64,000 bases of DNA from Rhipidocladum racemiflorum (taxonomy: Eukaryota; Streptophyta; Magnoliopsida; Poales; Poaceae): positions 59,587,915-59,651,914 of the forward strand of contig CM070575.1 of the NCBI GenBank assembly GCA_036346355.1, in the 5' to 3' direction. The notes under the pieces are model-generated. The model saw nothing but the letters and a program-made list of their open reading frames with translations, had not been told where the DNA came from and searched no databases. Both the position numbers and the translations under genes were made by a program. Position 1 is the stretch's first letter, and each line of letters starts with the position of its first letter. Positions 23,764-35,074 of this stretch are shown here, one piece after another.

Positions 23764-25975
23764 TGTGACACTACGGAATGGTGTGACATTATTTAATGTG
23801 AATGTTAAGGTCAAAAACTTTATGAAATATGGTATTGGAGGTTAAAACCATATGGTAGGAGGTTTAATAGCGTTTTCGGGCCGTTTCCGGGAGTTTGGGC
23901 CTTCCAGGGGAGTTTGGGCCTAGGGGAAAGGGTCGTGGGCTTTGGTGGGATGGAGTTTGAGTCCATTTAGGACTAGGAAACCAGGTTGGGGCTGGTTAAA
24001 GGGGCTCCCCCTGCCCCTTGTGCGCCCACCCCTCCTCTTGTGCGCCCCCTCCTCTCCCTCCATGCCCTAGCCCCCCCACCTTCCCCTCCCCTCTTGTGCG
24101 CCTCCTCTCCCTTGCCCCCATTGCTCCCCACCTCTCCACCACCTCTCCTCCACCCCCTTGCTGCCCTAGGATGGCCTCCCCACCCCCTGCACCTCGAGGA
24201 TCCATCCATTGGAGTGAGGAGCAAGGAGCGAGGAGCGAGGAGCGAACCGGGAGGAGATCCATTCAGTTTTCTTGCGTTGGGCAAAGGTATGGCCATGGGA
24301 ATCCTTGGGGTTGGGCTAGGTACTGTTCTAAGGGTGTTTATCAAGTTTTTAGATCAATTGGTGGTGCTGGAATTGAGTAGATTGGATTAGATCTAGAAGT
24401 TGCCACGTCCTCTGTTTCGGGCAGCATGAGCAGTCGACCTAGGGCTTAGGTTTTCGCCAATTTAGAGTCGGAATTTGGTCGTACGGATGTTGAAGAAGTT
24501 GTATATAATTTCATTATCTTTCAGTGGATATAAAGAACGTCCAATTCCGCCCAGCCGTTTGAAAGTTATGGCTGTTTTACTGAGCGTGTTAAAATCTGTG
24601 ACGTGATTGGAACAGATCACGGTATTTTGTAGATTAAACAACTTTAGAGTCCGAATAAGTCTTTCCCTATACCTAGAAAAAGTTGGGAAAATTCCTAAGC
24701 TATGCGAGGATGTACTCGTTTAATTGATTTGGAGTCTTAGAACCCGAGTTATGCCTTTTAGAAGGCTGCTGTCCCGACGGGACAGAACCGCTATTTTTGG
24801 GTTTTGCGAGTAGTTGGCAATGTCGGGGTAGATGATGGTTTGCGTACTGTTTTGTGGGCATGATTGTGAGTGTGTGGTCCCTATGTGCAGGTGGTGTGAC
24901 CCCGGGAGGGCCTACTACTTCTCGCCAATCCGTCGCCCGTGGTTGAGGCAAGTGTATTGTAATGGATAGCGATTTCTAGGTTGCTAGTTGAGACTGGATG
25001 AGATTGATTATATGTGATGATCACTTGCCATGCTTTAATGATTGCCATTGCTATGATGAGTATGTTTATCATGTTACGATGCCATGTGTTAATGTACAAG
25101 TTGATTATGATGTGGCATATTTGCATACATGGCATGATTACTTGGCCCGGGCGGTGAGAAAGTCATAACTAGTCCGGGAAGGTCGGTGAGAAAGTTATGA
25201 CTAATCCGGAGAGCCAATGAGTAAGTCCTACATCGTGATTCCATTCACCGCGGTGAACGGAAGCGAGGAGTAGGCACCATCCATCTTCGGGATGGAAGGG
25301 GGGAGAGGGTGCACACCGACGGGTGTGTACTCAACCATACCGGTATGAGTTTCCAAGGAGACATGAGCATCGCATTGCACTGCATACATATTGATGATGA
25401 TGATGATGATATGTGACCATGAATGAGATGGTTTACATGATGTGAGATATTATTGCTATGTAATTGTTTTTGTTTGTACCATTGCAATATACTTGCTGAG
25501 TGATGAACTCACGCTTGTGTTTATGTTGTTTTCTTTTAGGTACCATGTATCCGACATGCGGGAAAGGGAGCTAGTCACACATCATTACTTAGCATCACAC
25601 ATTTAAACAATGACATGTTCCTTCCCTTACGGTTATGGTTAATTCTTTGAGCTAAACTGTGGTTTCGATGATTCGTTGGTCGTTATGAGTAAATGATTAG
25701 TCCATGTTTGTCATGTGACGGATAGAATTTATATCCTTAGTGGTATGGTGGCTGTTTGTCTGTTTGATCATGTTATTGCTATCGTTCATTATGCTACATT
25801 GACATGTTATTATTGTTGTTGCTTCAATTCATGTTAAAACAAAGGAGATGCTGCCGAAATTTTGGTTTTTAGCATGTGCGCCTTGCTGTAAATTATGTTT
25901 AATTATGGTATTTAGCTGTTGTTTAGTCTATGTTTGGTAGCATCATTCAGGCATATTAAATGCCGGGGTGTTACA
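23764..25975 (+). mobile_element. Solo LTR L (2.2 kb)
   Basis: Starts TGTGACACTACGGAATGG and ends GCCGGGGTGTTACA. The 5-bp TSD ACCGT is perfect (23759-23763 and 25976-25980). The orientation is taken from the CTTGCTGAGTGATGAACTCA block (stem TGAGT/ACTCA at 25497-25511), which in the other LTRs lies near the 3' end. No internal domain. Contains a pyrimidine-rich tract at about 24005-24180. Confidence 0.85.
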
Positions 25976-28900
25976 ACCGTACAACCACATGTCAAAGCGG
26001 GCACGACCTGGCTGAATAATTTGTAGAAACCTAACTTTGACTCACCAGATGGTCGAATGTGAGTGCCGGATAGAGGCAAGACTGTTTTCTCACACGTCGC
26101 AAGAGGGAGCTTCTGTACTGGGTGGATAGAACCCTAACAGCGGTGAAACCTCAGCGGGTGGGTCGGGTTAGGCGTATACATTGTAAAAGCTTTATCATGA
26201 TATCCCTGCCGGCACACCTAAGGAAGTGTGTTAACTGTACATGGCACTAAGGGAATATCATGTATTGTGGGTAAAGCTGTACACCTCTGCGGAGTTAAAA
26301 CTATTCGAATAGCCTCGCCTACGGTCAAAGGAAAGCGAAGAATGCTTTCATATTGGTAGACTTTTGTTTTTGTTTTAAAAACTGATCTTTTGGAATACGG
26401 GAGTTGTTAGAACTCTCGGGTGTGCTTCTGGCGGCTAGAGCCAGGTAGGTGGATTGAACCTGATTTTGTGAACCATGGCAGATAGAGCCATGTGGATGGA
26501 TTGAACCCTGATCTTTTTGAGATGTGGCGGATAGAGCCTGTACACTAGTGATTGGTGGCTATAACCTTCACTAGAGTTATTAATAATTTCAATGGTACAA
26601 ATAATTGTAAAAATGGCTTTATGAAAATATTACTTGTAAAGTTTTTGAAAGTGTTGCTTTGTGCAAAAGAACCATAATATGCCATCTTTGGATAGCCTGC
26701 ATTGTGCATTTTTTCCAGACTTGCTGAGTACTTTATGTACTCACATGCTACATTCTAAACATATCTCAAAAGTGAAGGAAGCTGTGAAAGGAGATTCCAA
26801 GGACTAGGACGCGTACCCCACTCGATTGCCTATGGGCATATGGATGGGTCACCACTTGGTGTTATCTTCTTCCGCTGCAGTTGTTCAAGTTGTTCAGCCT
26901 GTTAAGGCCGTAATGGTATAACTCGACCATAAGGTCTTTGCTTTTATTTGGTGATTTTATTATTTGGTTATATGTAATCGTGATGTGGTTGTTGATTCTT
27001 CACTGTTGGACTGTGTGTACTAGCTACTGATCTGGGACTAGTACAGAAATACACATGGGATTCTGGATAGCCGATCCGGGGTCTCACAAAGTCCGAATCG
27101 CTGGCAACAAATTTTGTTAGTTAGTAAAAATTAATACCTAGCTATGTTAATTTTACTGAAATTTTATAATTAGATTTATGCTGTTAAATTATTCGCGGAA
27201 TGTCCAAACTTATGAATTTTGTCGCTCGTAAACTACACGTCTAAAAATGTCAAAATAAATTTTATAAATCTTAGAAAATGCTAAAAAAATTATATGGAAA
27301 TTTTCATGAGATTTCGAGCTAGTTTGATTTGTAGTTTTTTTCTGAATGTTGTTTGTACGTTGTTTTGCGTGTTTATCTGGTTCTTTATCTGTTACGCGTA
27401 GACATCGAGCTGTGTGAGGACGCGGATTTCGAGGATCAAGCTCTAGACCAAGACTCGCTGCCGTACGAAGGCAAGTTATGCTTTGACCATTTTGTTCCCA
27501 TGTTTTAAAATATTAGTTTGTTTTAAATTATGCATGCTAGTTTAATTATGATGCTTTCGCGTAAATTTGGGTTTAGATAAATACCACTTGATATTGTCAC
27601 CTTGTCCATAATAATTGTATGCCAATAAACCCTTTGTCACCCTAGGTTGGATTATACATACTGGTTAATACTGATCACCAGAATGGGGTAATTAGAACGT
27701 GGTAGTTCTGCTTAGCCATGCCATTCGAGCTAATGACACAAATTTCGAAGTAAGCTGAATACTGACTATTGAACTATGGAACCTGTTTTGAAAGAATGTG
27801 ACATGTGTTGTTGATAAGTTGTTGGCACATGGTGCATGGTAACCAACCGGGTGGGAAAATGGTTTAGACTGTGGCAAGTGGCAAGTGATCAATGGGGGGG
27901 CGATGTGGCACATGGGAGAGATGTTGTTGAATTTGGTTTTGTGAACTTTGGGTAGTCTTGCCACGGACAACCTAAGGACTTAACATTGCAAGCCTTTGAA
28001 CTGGGCCTAACATACAACCACATGTCTGGAGTGAGACAGACCTAGTTGAGTATATTCCAAAGTCTTAGCATGTGAAACCTCAGGTGGTTTTTTTAGCTAT
28101 AAATGTGGAAAGAAGGGTGTAGTGTTTACCGATTGGTCTTACATCTCTTCAACGGTATACGTTGGCCCTATACTTCCGCTCCGCAAAAGGGAAGGGACAG
28201 TGGGAACTATACCGAGAGGTACGCACGCGAGGATGGAAGTTTCGGAAAGACTTTGTTATGGTTACTCGCCTGTGTGGTGTTTAACTATATCGTGTGGGTA
28301 AAGTGTATAACCTCTGCAGAGTGTACAAACTATTCGAATAGCTATGTCCACTGTATTGGACATCGCTAGGGGATTACAGTCAAGGGTTAGACTTTATTAA
28401 AATGTGGTTGGGATAAAAGATGAAGTTGGTGGAAGTATGGATTAGGTTGTGGGAATGCTTTTACTCAACTACTAGAAAAGTTATTGTTAATTCTACTTGT
28501 TTTTACTGCTTTCGAACCTACTTATGCTACTTGTTAAATGCTGCTTTACTGCAAAATAAACATGTTAAGCCATTCCATTGGAATAAGCCTGGCATGTAGT
28601 ATATTAGGTTGCATTCTGTGCATAGCTTGTTGAGTACCAACGTACTCACCCCTCCAAAATCACAACACCAAAAGAAGAGGATCTACAAGTCAATGAAGAG
28701 GAGCAGAACGGAGAGGCGAACAACTAGGGGCAAGCCAAGTCAGTTGCCTGTGGCATACTGAGGCGCCACGAATAATTTTCATTCCGCTGCTATTTGTTTA
28801 CTCTGAACTCAGCCCTGCGTGGCTTAATATTGTAAGGCTGACCATAAGGTCTTAACAATTTTTATATGAGTTGAATACTTTATTATTATTCTTCCGTTGT

Positions 28901-29037
28901 GTATGTGTAATGGTATTCATCTCTGTTGTATCTGTGAGCACCAGCGTGGTCCTGGACTGGTGTGTCACACAGAGTGTTCGGAATTCAAATTTCGGGCGCG
29001 ACACGTTTGAAATGGTAAGACATGAATAGTTACTTAC

Positions 29038-30537
29038 GTTTGAGCCTCTACCGGGATTGTGACGCCGCGTGGGACAGGCACCTCCTGTCGCAATCCGAGC
29101 TGCCTCATCACCCGGGTCCTCAACGTAAACGTCGAAAACTAGCTTCTGTCGTGTCAGCACGTACGAAATATCTCGGGTGCAGAGGACAGACAAACCGTGG
29201 GTGCGCGCTCCTGTACCTCTTGAGGGGCGTAAGGCTCCCACCGGACGCGCTCTGGTCGCAGGAGGTCGAACGCCTCCGTGAAGTGTGCGTACACACTCCG
29301 TACCTGCAGACCAGCCCATTGCGGCTGCAGACGTTACCGGGAAAAAGTTAGAACAAAAGAGGTCGATATGCGATATACGAAAGTGGGAACAATTCACGTA
29401 CCCATCTGCGGCACCAAAGGGACCCCATCGTAGGGGCGTCCACCTTGGTGTCGCCGTAGAACTCCATCCCATACGCTCCCCCTCCAATCCAGGGTCGTCC
29501 AATGTGGAAGCGCTCGAACGACCATAGCATGAGTAGGAGTGGGCACCCAGAGAGTATCGAACCCTCGCACTGTCGGAGGCACGCGTCGCACAGCCCCCGA
29601 TAGGTGGCACAAAGTACTACTGCACTTCACCAGATCGGGGACCTTACTGATCGCAGTCGACAAGAATGGCCCACGCGATTGGAACAAGCCTGGCGTCGAC
29701 GCTGTCTCCATGGGTGGTGGTGAACATCACCCATCCGAACAGCCACAAAAGGTAAGCCTCCAGGTGCCTGCTGACCTGGTACGCATCGGCATTCGCAGCC
29801 AGCCTACTAACCTGCGCGAAGAAAAGATAGTTGGTTAGAGGAGTATATTAATTCGTACCAATTATGAACCACGACAACACGTACCTCGAACTGGTGTAGC
29901 CACGACAGAGTAGGATCGTGCTTCTGTCGTGGGTGTAGCGGGGCGTACTATGCCTGGCCAGCGGGACCAGGGGGTAGCACTGCCCTGAAACTGGCAAGTA
30001 GGTCATCGCGCCAGTCGTCATCCACCTCCAGCGGTACAACTGCCTCGCCAGCGATCGGGAGGCCGGTGAGGAACAAAACATCCTGCAGAGTCGGTGCCAT
30101 CTCTTCGCAGGGCAAGTGGAACGTATGCGTCTCCGGGCGCCAGCGGTCCACGAGGGAAGTAAGGAGGGATCGGTCGAACGGAAAGCGTCGGGATCTCTCG
30201 ACAAAGATGGCCGCACCATCTGGACCATCGACGAGGTCCTCCTGTGTCGGCTCGACCATCCACGCTAGGGGGAGCAATCCCGCCGCCTCCAACCTGCAGC
30301 AAACCATTACAAGTAAGGCCACAACGTGTCACGACCAACTAAGTCATACGCAAAAATTTGTATTCTTACAGACCTGGGAAACAAGTGTCTGTCCAGGCCC
30401 CAGGCGTGTGCTGGAGTCCGTGTGGACAGGACACCTGGATCGATGGTAGTAGCGTGTAACCGTCCACGGTGACGTGCGTCCAAGTGGCGATCTAGTAGCC
30501 CGTACGGCCAATCGCCAATGTCACCCACAGCAGCCAT
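29038..30537 (-). pseudogene. PMD (plant mobile domain) gene, 5' part
   Basis: Exon 1 is 30374-30537 (MAAVGDIGDWPYGLLDRHL ... DRHLFPR). Exon 2 is 29885-30293 (LEAAGLLPLAW, WRPETHTFHLPCEEMAPTLQ, VLFLTGLPIAGEAV), the hallmark start of the PMD / aminotransferase-like domain. Exon 3 is about 29402-29811 (RHLEAYLLWLFGWVMF, ATYRGLCDAC, LLLMLWSFERFHIGRPW). Exon 4 is about 29038-29303 (TEAFDLLRPERVRWEPYAP, LVFDVYVED). Exon 2 has a premature TAG (after GPAGQA), and exons 3 and 4 have frameshifts. PMD genes are found both as host genes and as cargo of MULE and Gypsy elements. Here the gene lies between MULE TIRs with the transposase, so it is cargo. The protein can no longer be made whole. Confidence 0.8.
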
Positions 30538-31000
30538 TCCTGGACACAAGAAACAATTTAACAGTTCCAATCCGTCATGGAGTAAGGAAAATCCAATCAT
30601 ACAAACAGAGATACCAAACATACAATTTAGACAGATGCTATAAAAAAGGTAGTAAGAAAATTGCAGCAATTACAAGATGTAGCTAACAATTCGCACAATA
30701 CCGCAACTTTCTAGAACATACATGCATGCATAATAGTGCTCACAACATGAAATCCGATCACACATCTACGAACCGTAGTAACGCAACATACACGTGTAAG
30801 GGAGTTGTACGATTATTACATTCCATACCAATAGAACACAATCCACAACATGGCAACATGCCTTACAGTTGTGAAATTCAAGCCCCACCACCGGAAACTT
30901 CATTTCGAGGACATTTGTTCTTCTTGTGGTTGTACTCTCCACAAAGGGCACACCTCCGAACAGGGCCTCCCACCTCGGACTCGTCCATACCGTTGTGAAT

Positions 31001-33616
31001 TCAGCGCGTTTGTCGACGACCTTTCCCGCCCTTGACTCTGCTGATGTCAGGGACCCATGTACGTGTGGCATGATCAATTTCAGTGAAGTTTCCGGCGACA
31101 CGAAACCCATGCAGTTCACCGGACCACGCTTGAACGACAGTGTCCGCCATGTAGTACGGAGAAACGAATTGCACGCTACTCATCTTAATCTGGCCACAGG
31201 CAGCCAAGACATGCGAACATGGTTTGTGAAGAAGGTATGGCTTTAGGCAAGTGCAGGTGCAGGTGCGGTCCGTGCCGCCCCCCAAGCTCACTTCATGGGT
31301 GATTCTGCCGCTAGCCATCCCGAGCCCCTCATTATTCCTCAGTGTGACCTCAATTTGTAACTCCCTGGTACCCATGACGACGACCGAGTGTAGGAGGGCC
31401 TTCTCAACCTTGTTCGCCATCCAAGCTGTAACGACGCTGCAGTAAGGACTCTGAATGGTACTTGCATGCAACACTGCCGTGGCGTGCCGTTCCCGGAAGT
31501 ACCTCACCGTACCGTGCAGTACACCTTCGACGATAGCAACGAGGGGCATGCCACAAAGACCCCTTATCACCCAGTTGTACACCTCGACCATGTTGGTCAT
31601 CATCAGCCCGTACCTTGCCCCTTTTGTGTCGTACAACAGTGCCCACTTCTCCAGTGGTTCGGACTCGATCCAGTGCGAGAAACACTCGTAGGCCTCCTTC
31701 TGATGTTTGGTGGGTCAATGCCCGGTAAGGGTTGTAAACGTTGCGGTGCCTCCCAACTACTCCCCCCAGCTTGCCTCTCTCCGTCACGTATCTATTTGGT
31801 AGTGAGCTCGTCAAGCTTCTCCCAGATGGCAACAAACTTCCTGTGCTGATTTTGCTTGGACAACCTCTTGAACAGGTTCATGAGCCTCTTACTCTTGAAA
31901 TATTTGAATAGGTTTGCCCCCATGTGTCGCATGCACCACCGGATTCGCAAATCCGCCACGTAATAGGCTCTTCCACATCTTCCTGCATCTTCTTTATTGC
32001 TTTCATCATCCCAGCATGGCGGTCATGTATTATGCACACATTGGGCCTATCCTTCACAACACCGATCTTCAGTCTTCTGAAGAACCACAGCCAACTCTCG
32101 TAATTTTCACCCTCCACAAAAGCGAAGGCTATCAGAAGTATTTGGTTGTTTCCGTTCACACCGATGGCCGTAAGGATTTGACCCTTGTACTTGCCGGTGA
32201 GGAAAGTCCCGTCCACGCACACGACCGGACGGCAATGCCTGAAAGCCTCCACACATGGCCCAAGTGATAAGAAAGCACGCTCCATGACCAGGAATCCGGG
32301 GGGTTATGAGATTCCCTTTCGTATACATCAGTATATGTCCCGGGGTTTCTCTCCTTCAGAACCTCCAGTAGTCGGGGAAGGTTGTCATAAGATGCCTCAA
32401 AGGTCCCGAAGTGCTTCTCCAATGCCTTCTGCTTCGCCCTCCAGGCTTTAGCATAGCTGATTTGGTACTTATATCTGTTCTTCATGGCAAGAACTATGTG
32501 CCGTGCCTCAATGTCAACCTTTTCGACAATCTCTCCGTACATCACATTCGCGATGAAAGAGGATGTGAGGTTACGATGTCTCGATGTTACATTGCTGAGA
32601 ACACAACTGTGCTGCACCACCTTCGTGACAACCCATTTCATCTCGTACTTGGGCTTGTGGGCATGAACCCGCCAACCACATTCGGCATTTTCACACTTCA
32701 CCGTGTAACAGTCTTTACTGGATTTGACCACTCTCGTCGGTCGCTGCAAGCTCATCGCCCATACCATTATAGCATCCTGCAAAGCGGACTTCTCCGTGTA
32801 CATTGCGTGCATGCGTACCTCATTTGGTCGGTACTCACATGTGGAATCATGGGCATCATTCACTGCTAGGGCTCCGGCTTCGGCCCCATTCCAAGCATCG
32901 GGCACCTCTGCGGACGTATTTCCATCATCGTCGGACAAAGATTCATCGTGGTCCTCCATGGCCAATGCCTCTTCTTCCTCCGCCGCTCGCTGATCATCCT
33001 GCTCCATCACATCAACTAACCCCTCCAACTCCTCCCCTTCATCTGCTTGTCCCGTCGGTGCAGCACATGATCGAACATTCTCATGAACTTCCGCCACAGT
33101 TTGTGCCTGCACCGTGATAGGGGTTTCATCACTAGGCAGGTTTGTTTTCATCGTCGCCTGCACAATGTAACACCCCAAATTTTTGCTTTTCATGAATACA
33201 AATGAGATTTGGCATTTTTGAGAATTTTTGAAATTTTTTGGGATTTATTTGGATTTAATTTGAATTTATTCCCTTTTGAAGTAATTAAAGAATTAAAAGT
33301 TTCAAATAAAATTTTGTTGGAAATATTTTATTTGAGTCCAAAATGTCTCAAAGTATTTTCCAAAATTTTTCTGATCATTTTGCTATTTTTCTTGAATGAA
33401 ATGAATTTCTGGGAATTAATTTGAATATTTAATCGCTGGAAAATCCAACTCGGGTCTAGTACTGTTCCTCCGGCCCGAGCCGGACCCGAGTCCGACTCGA
33501 ACCCGACCCGAGCCGCGTTCGAGTCCAACCCGAGCCAACCGAACCCCAACCCCATATGGGCCCTACCAAACTTCTCCTTCACCGTAATGCACTCTGAATG
33601 CATCCATAACAGACAT
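31001..33616 (-). pseudogene. MuDR/FAR1-type MULE transposase, frameshifted and split by LTR fragment F
   Basis: The N-terminal piece MSVMDAFRVHYGE (33616 to about 33574) is cut from the rest by F. The body has an acidic linker (EEEEALAMEDHDES), a FAR1/MuDR-like domain (ALQDAIMVWAM, CGWRVHAHKP), then the MULE DDE domain: VCVDGTFLTGKYKG (first Asp near 32212) and CIIHDRHAGMMKAI (Asp near 32023). WCMRHMGANLFKYF follows. The C-terminal part has a SWIM zinc finger CTCLKPYLLHKPCSH (about 31255-31211). Frame changes are needed near 32285, 31950 and 31720. The order and domains are those of an autonomous MULE transposase (cut-and-paste DDE enzyme acting on the TIRs), but this copy is dead. Confidence 0.85.
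33166..33572 (+). mobile_element. LTR fragment F, 5' end only, in the MULE transposase
   Basis: Starts TGTAACACCCCAAATTTTTG and runs through the same blocks (AATTTATTTGGATTTAATTT, GAGTCCAAAATGTCTCAAAG) that open LTR G on the opposite strand. It then holds a dense GACCCGAGTCCGACTCG tract. It stops near 33572, where transposase sequence resumes. The bases before it are CACAA, but no copy follows, so its 3' portion and some flanking DNA were deleted. Confidence 0.65.
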
Positions 33617-33639
33617 ACCTTCTGGAATACGAAAAAATA

Positions 33640-34395
33640 TTGTATAACATACGCAAGAAATTATATTGTATAAAAAAATATTGCATAACATACCCAATTT
33701 TACTGACGAAAAAATAATTATAGAAACGAGTTGCAAGGGGGTGCACGGGCCGGCAAGCCTACTGCAATCTAGTATAACATACCAATATTGTATAACATGC
33801 ACAAGGAATTATATAAATACACAGATAAAAAAATTTTGGGCTACCCTACTATTTTTCCAACTACATAGCAATTATAGTGACACAAAAATAATTATAGAAA
33901 TTACTAACCGATGAACGAGAAACGAATGATCTATGTTTTTCGTACTACCCTAATATTTTCTAAGAGTATCTATGTTTTTTCTAACTAAAAATCAATTATA
34001 CTAATAAAAAATCATTATATCAGTACATTAAATAAAATTAATCGATTATTATATTTTTGGCACTAACCTAATATTTTTCAGACACTAACTATATTTTTAC
34101 TAACTACGTATCAATTATGCTGAGGAAAAATGATTTATATAACTTACTAACCGAAAAATTACTCTGTTGATACATTTCTTTAGCTACCCCTAGTATTTTT
34201 CTGAGACTATCTATATTTTTTCTAACTACAAATCAATTATACTCACAAAAAATAATTATATAACTACATTAAACTAGATTAATCGGTGACTACATTTTTC
34301 GGACTACCCTAATATTTTTCCGACAATAACTATATTTTGTCTAACTACGTATCAATTATGCTGAGGAAAAATTATTTATAGAAATTACTAACCGA
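33640..34395. repeat. Subterminal tandem array, right side of MULE
   Basis: From about 33846, five diverged units of about 118-120 bp share CTACCCTAATATTTTTC, ACTATATTTTTTCTAACTAC, ATCAATTATGCTGAGGAAAA and TTACTAACCGATGAA. Units 2 and 4 resemble each other, as do 3 and 5, giving a dimer period near 238 bp. Left of this, short TATTGTATAACAT repeats occur. Confidence 0.75.
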
Positions 34396-34456
34396 TGAAC
34401 GGCGAACGAACGACGAACGAATGACGAACAAACGACGAACGAACGACGATCGAAGA
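34396..34456. repeat. CGAACGAA/CGACGAAC minisatellite in MULE
   Basis: Short units of GAACGAACGAC with small changes, between the subterminal array and the pyrimidine tract. Confidence 0.7.
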
Positions 34457-34479
34457 ATGCCGAATGGCTGATGAACTCT

Positions 34480-34653
34480 CCCTTTTTTTTCTCCTCTCCT
34501 TTTTCTTTCTTTCTCTTTTTCCTCTCTTTTCTTTTTCCTCTCCTTCTCTTTTTCCTCTTCTTTTCTTCTTCTTCTTTCTCTTCTTTTCTTCTTCTTCTTC
34601 TTCTTTCTCTTCTCTTCTTCTTTCTTTCTCTTTTTTCCTTCTTCTGCCTGCCG
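34480..34653. repeat. Polypyrimidine (TTC/TTTC)n tract in MULE
   Basis: About 170 bp of nearly pure C/T on the plus strand just inside the right TIR. Open frames here are compositional. Confidence 0.85.
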
Positions 34654-34689
34654 GCCGAACATGGGCAACCTTTAATCCCCCCCCACGTC

Positions 34690-34893
34690 ACCCTGGCCAG
34701 TGCGCGACTGCTACGTGGCAGCGTGGCTTTCAGTCGCGCCACCGTGGCGCGACTAGCCTCTCCGTCGCTGCTCGTGGCGCGATTGGTACCAATCGCTGCC
34801 ACGTGGCGCGACACGAGGACATTTCTGTAATTTTTTTCCGGAGTTATATTTCTGAAATTTTCAATTAATAAATGATTATGTTAAAAAAAATTC
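34690..34893 (-). repeat. MULE right terminal inverted repeat
   Basis: Inverted relative to 10756-10935. It contains GCCACGTGGCGCGAC (G-box core 34800-34805), a CTACGTGGCAGCG variant and other CGTGGCGCGAC boxes. It ends TTAAAAAAAATTC before the TSD TCACCTTAT at 34894-34902. Confidence 0.8.
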
Positions 34894-34902
34894 TCACCTT
34901 AT

Positions 34903-35074
34903 CGCGCAAAATCGGTTAAAAAATTGGCTAAAAATCGGTTAAATTCGAAAAAAATTAAAAAATTTCAAAAAATCTATACATTGTAAATATCGAGGTAATT
35001 GGTGACAATTGAGATAAAATCAAGAGAAAAATCAGCTCTGAGAAACATTCAATTGCCCGGTTATATTAATAGAT
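34903..35074. other. Flank beyond the MULE, probably the displaced AAR2 upstream sequence
   Basis: About 170 bp of AT-rich sequence with AATCGGTTAAA repeats between the MULE target duplication and LTR fragment Q. By the MULE target duplication this was once contiguous with 10755. No motif was recognised. Confidence 0.5.

Larger units (their letters stand above)
16454..27088 (+). mobile_element. Solo LTR B, interrupted by Copia element K and solo LTR L
   Basis: Starts TATAACATCCCC (a mutated TGTAACATCCCC) and ends GATCCGGGGTCTCACA. The 5-bp TSD AAGTC is at 16449-16453 and 27089-27093. Net length is about 4.4 kb. It shares with C and J the order of blocks: GC-rich tract (17690-18250), GGCAAGTCTCCTTGACGCAT, CCTATGGGTGGGA, ACCGCCCCGAGTCA, the CTATTCGAATAG module (26301-26312) and the TGAGTAC hairpin (26725-26743). 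It therefore belongs to the same LTR family in the opposite orientation. No internal domain belongs to it. Confidence 0.82.
15109..29003 (+). mobile_element. Solo LTR A, interrupted by LTR B
   Basis: Starts TGTAACATCCCAAAATTTGC and ends TTTCGGGCGCGACA. The 5-bp duplication CGTTT is perfect (15104-15108 and 29004-29008). Visible length is 13,895 bp; without B and its TSD copy, 3,255 bp. No PBS, PPT or protein domain belongs to it, so it is a solo LTR. Same family as H by its start. It carries the paired palindromes CTCTGCAGAG (28312-28321) and CTATTCGAATAG (28330-28341) and the hairpin at 28631-28648. It sits in an intron of the PMD gene, 34 bp after the donor. Confidence 0.85.
10756..34893 (-). 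mobile_element. Mutator-like element (MULE) with long TIRs, interrupted by nested retrotransposons
   Basis: A perfect 9-bp duplication TCACCTTAT lies at 10747-10755 and 34894-34902; a 9-bp TSD is the Mutator hallmark. The ends are inverted repeats: both start GAATTTTTTTT, then share CAGAAATATA, AAAATTACA and GCCACGTGGCAGCGA blocks over roughly 150-200 bp. Visible length is 24,138 bp; without retroelement A, its TSD copy and fragment F it is about 9.8 kb. Minus-strand cargo from right to left: transposase, PMD gene, GRF zinc-finger ORF. All are broken, so the element is non-autonomous now. Both subterminal regions contain tandem arrays. Confidence 0.88.

Noticed and set aside
33640..34395. CRISPR-like direct repeats
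   Set aside because: Units are about 120 bp, contiguous and diverged, with no spacers; this is a eukaryotic subterminal tandem array.
34356..34868. Lys/Glu- or Ser/Phe-rich open frames near the right MULE end
   Set aside because: They are translations of the TTC/TTTC polypyrimidine tract and have no protein homology.
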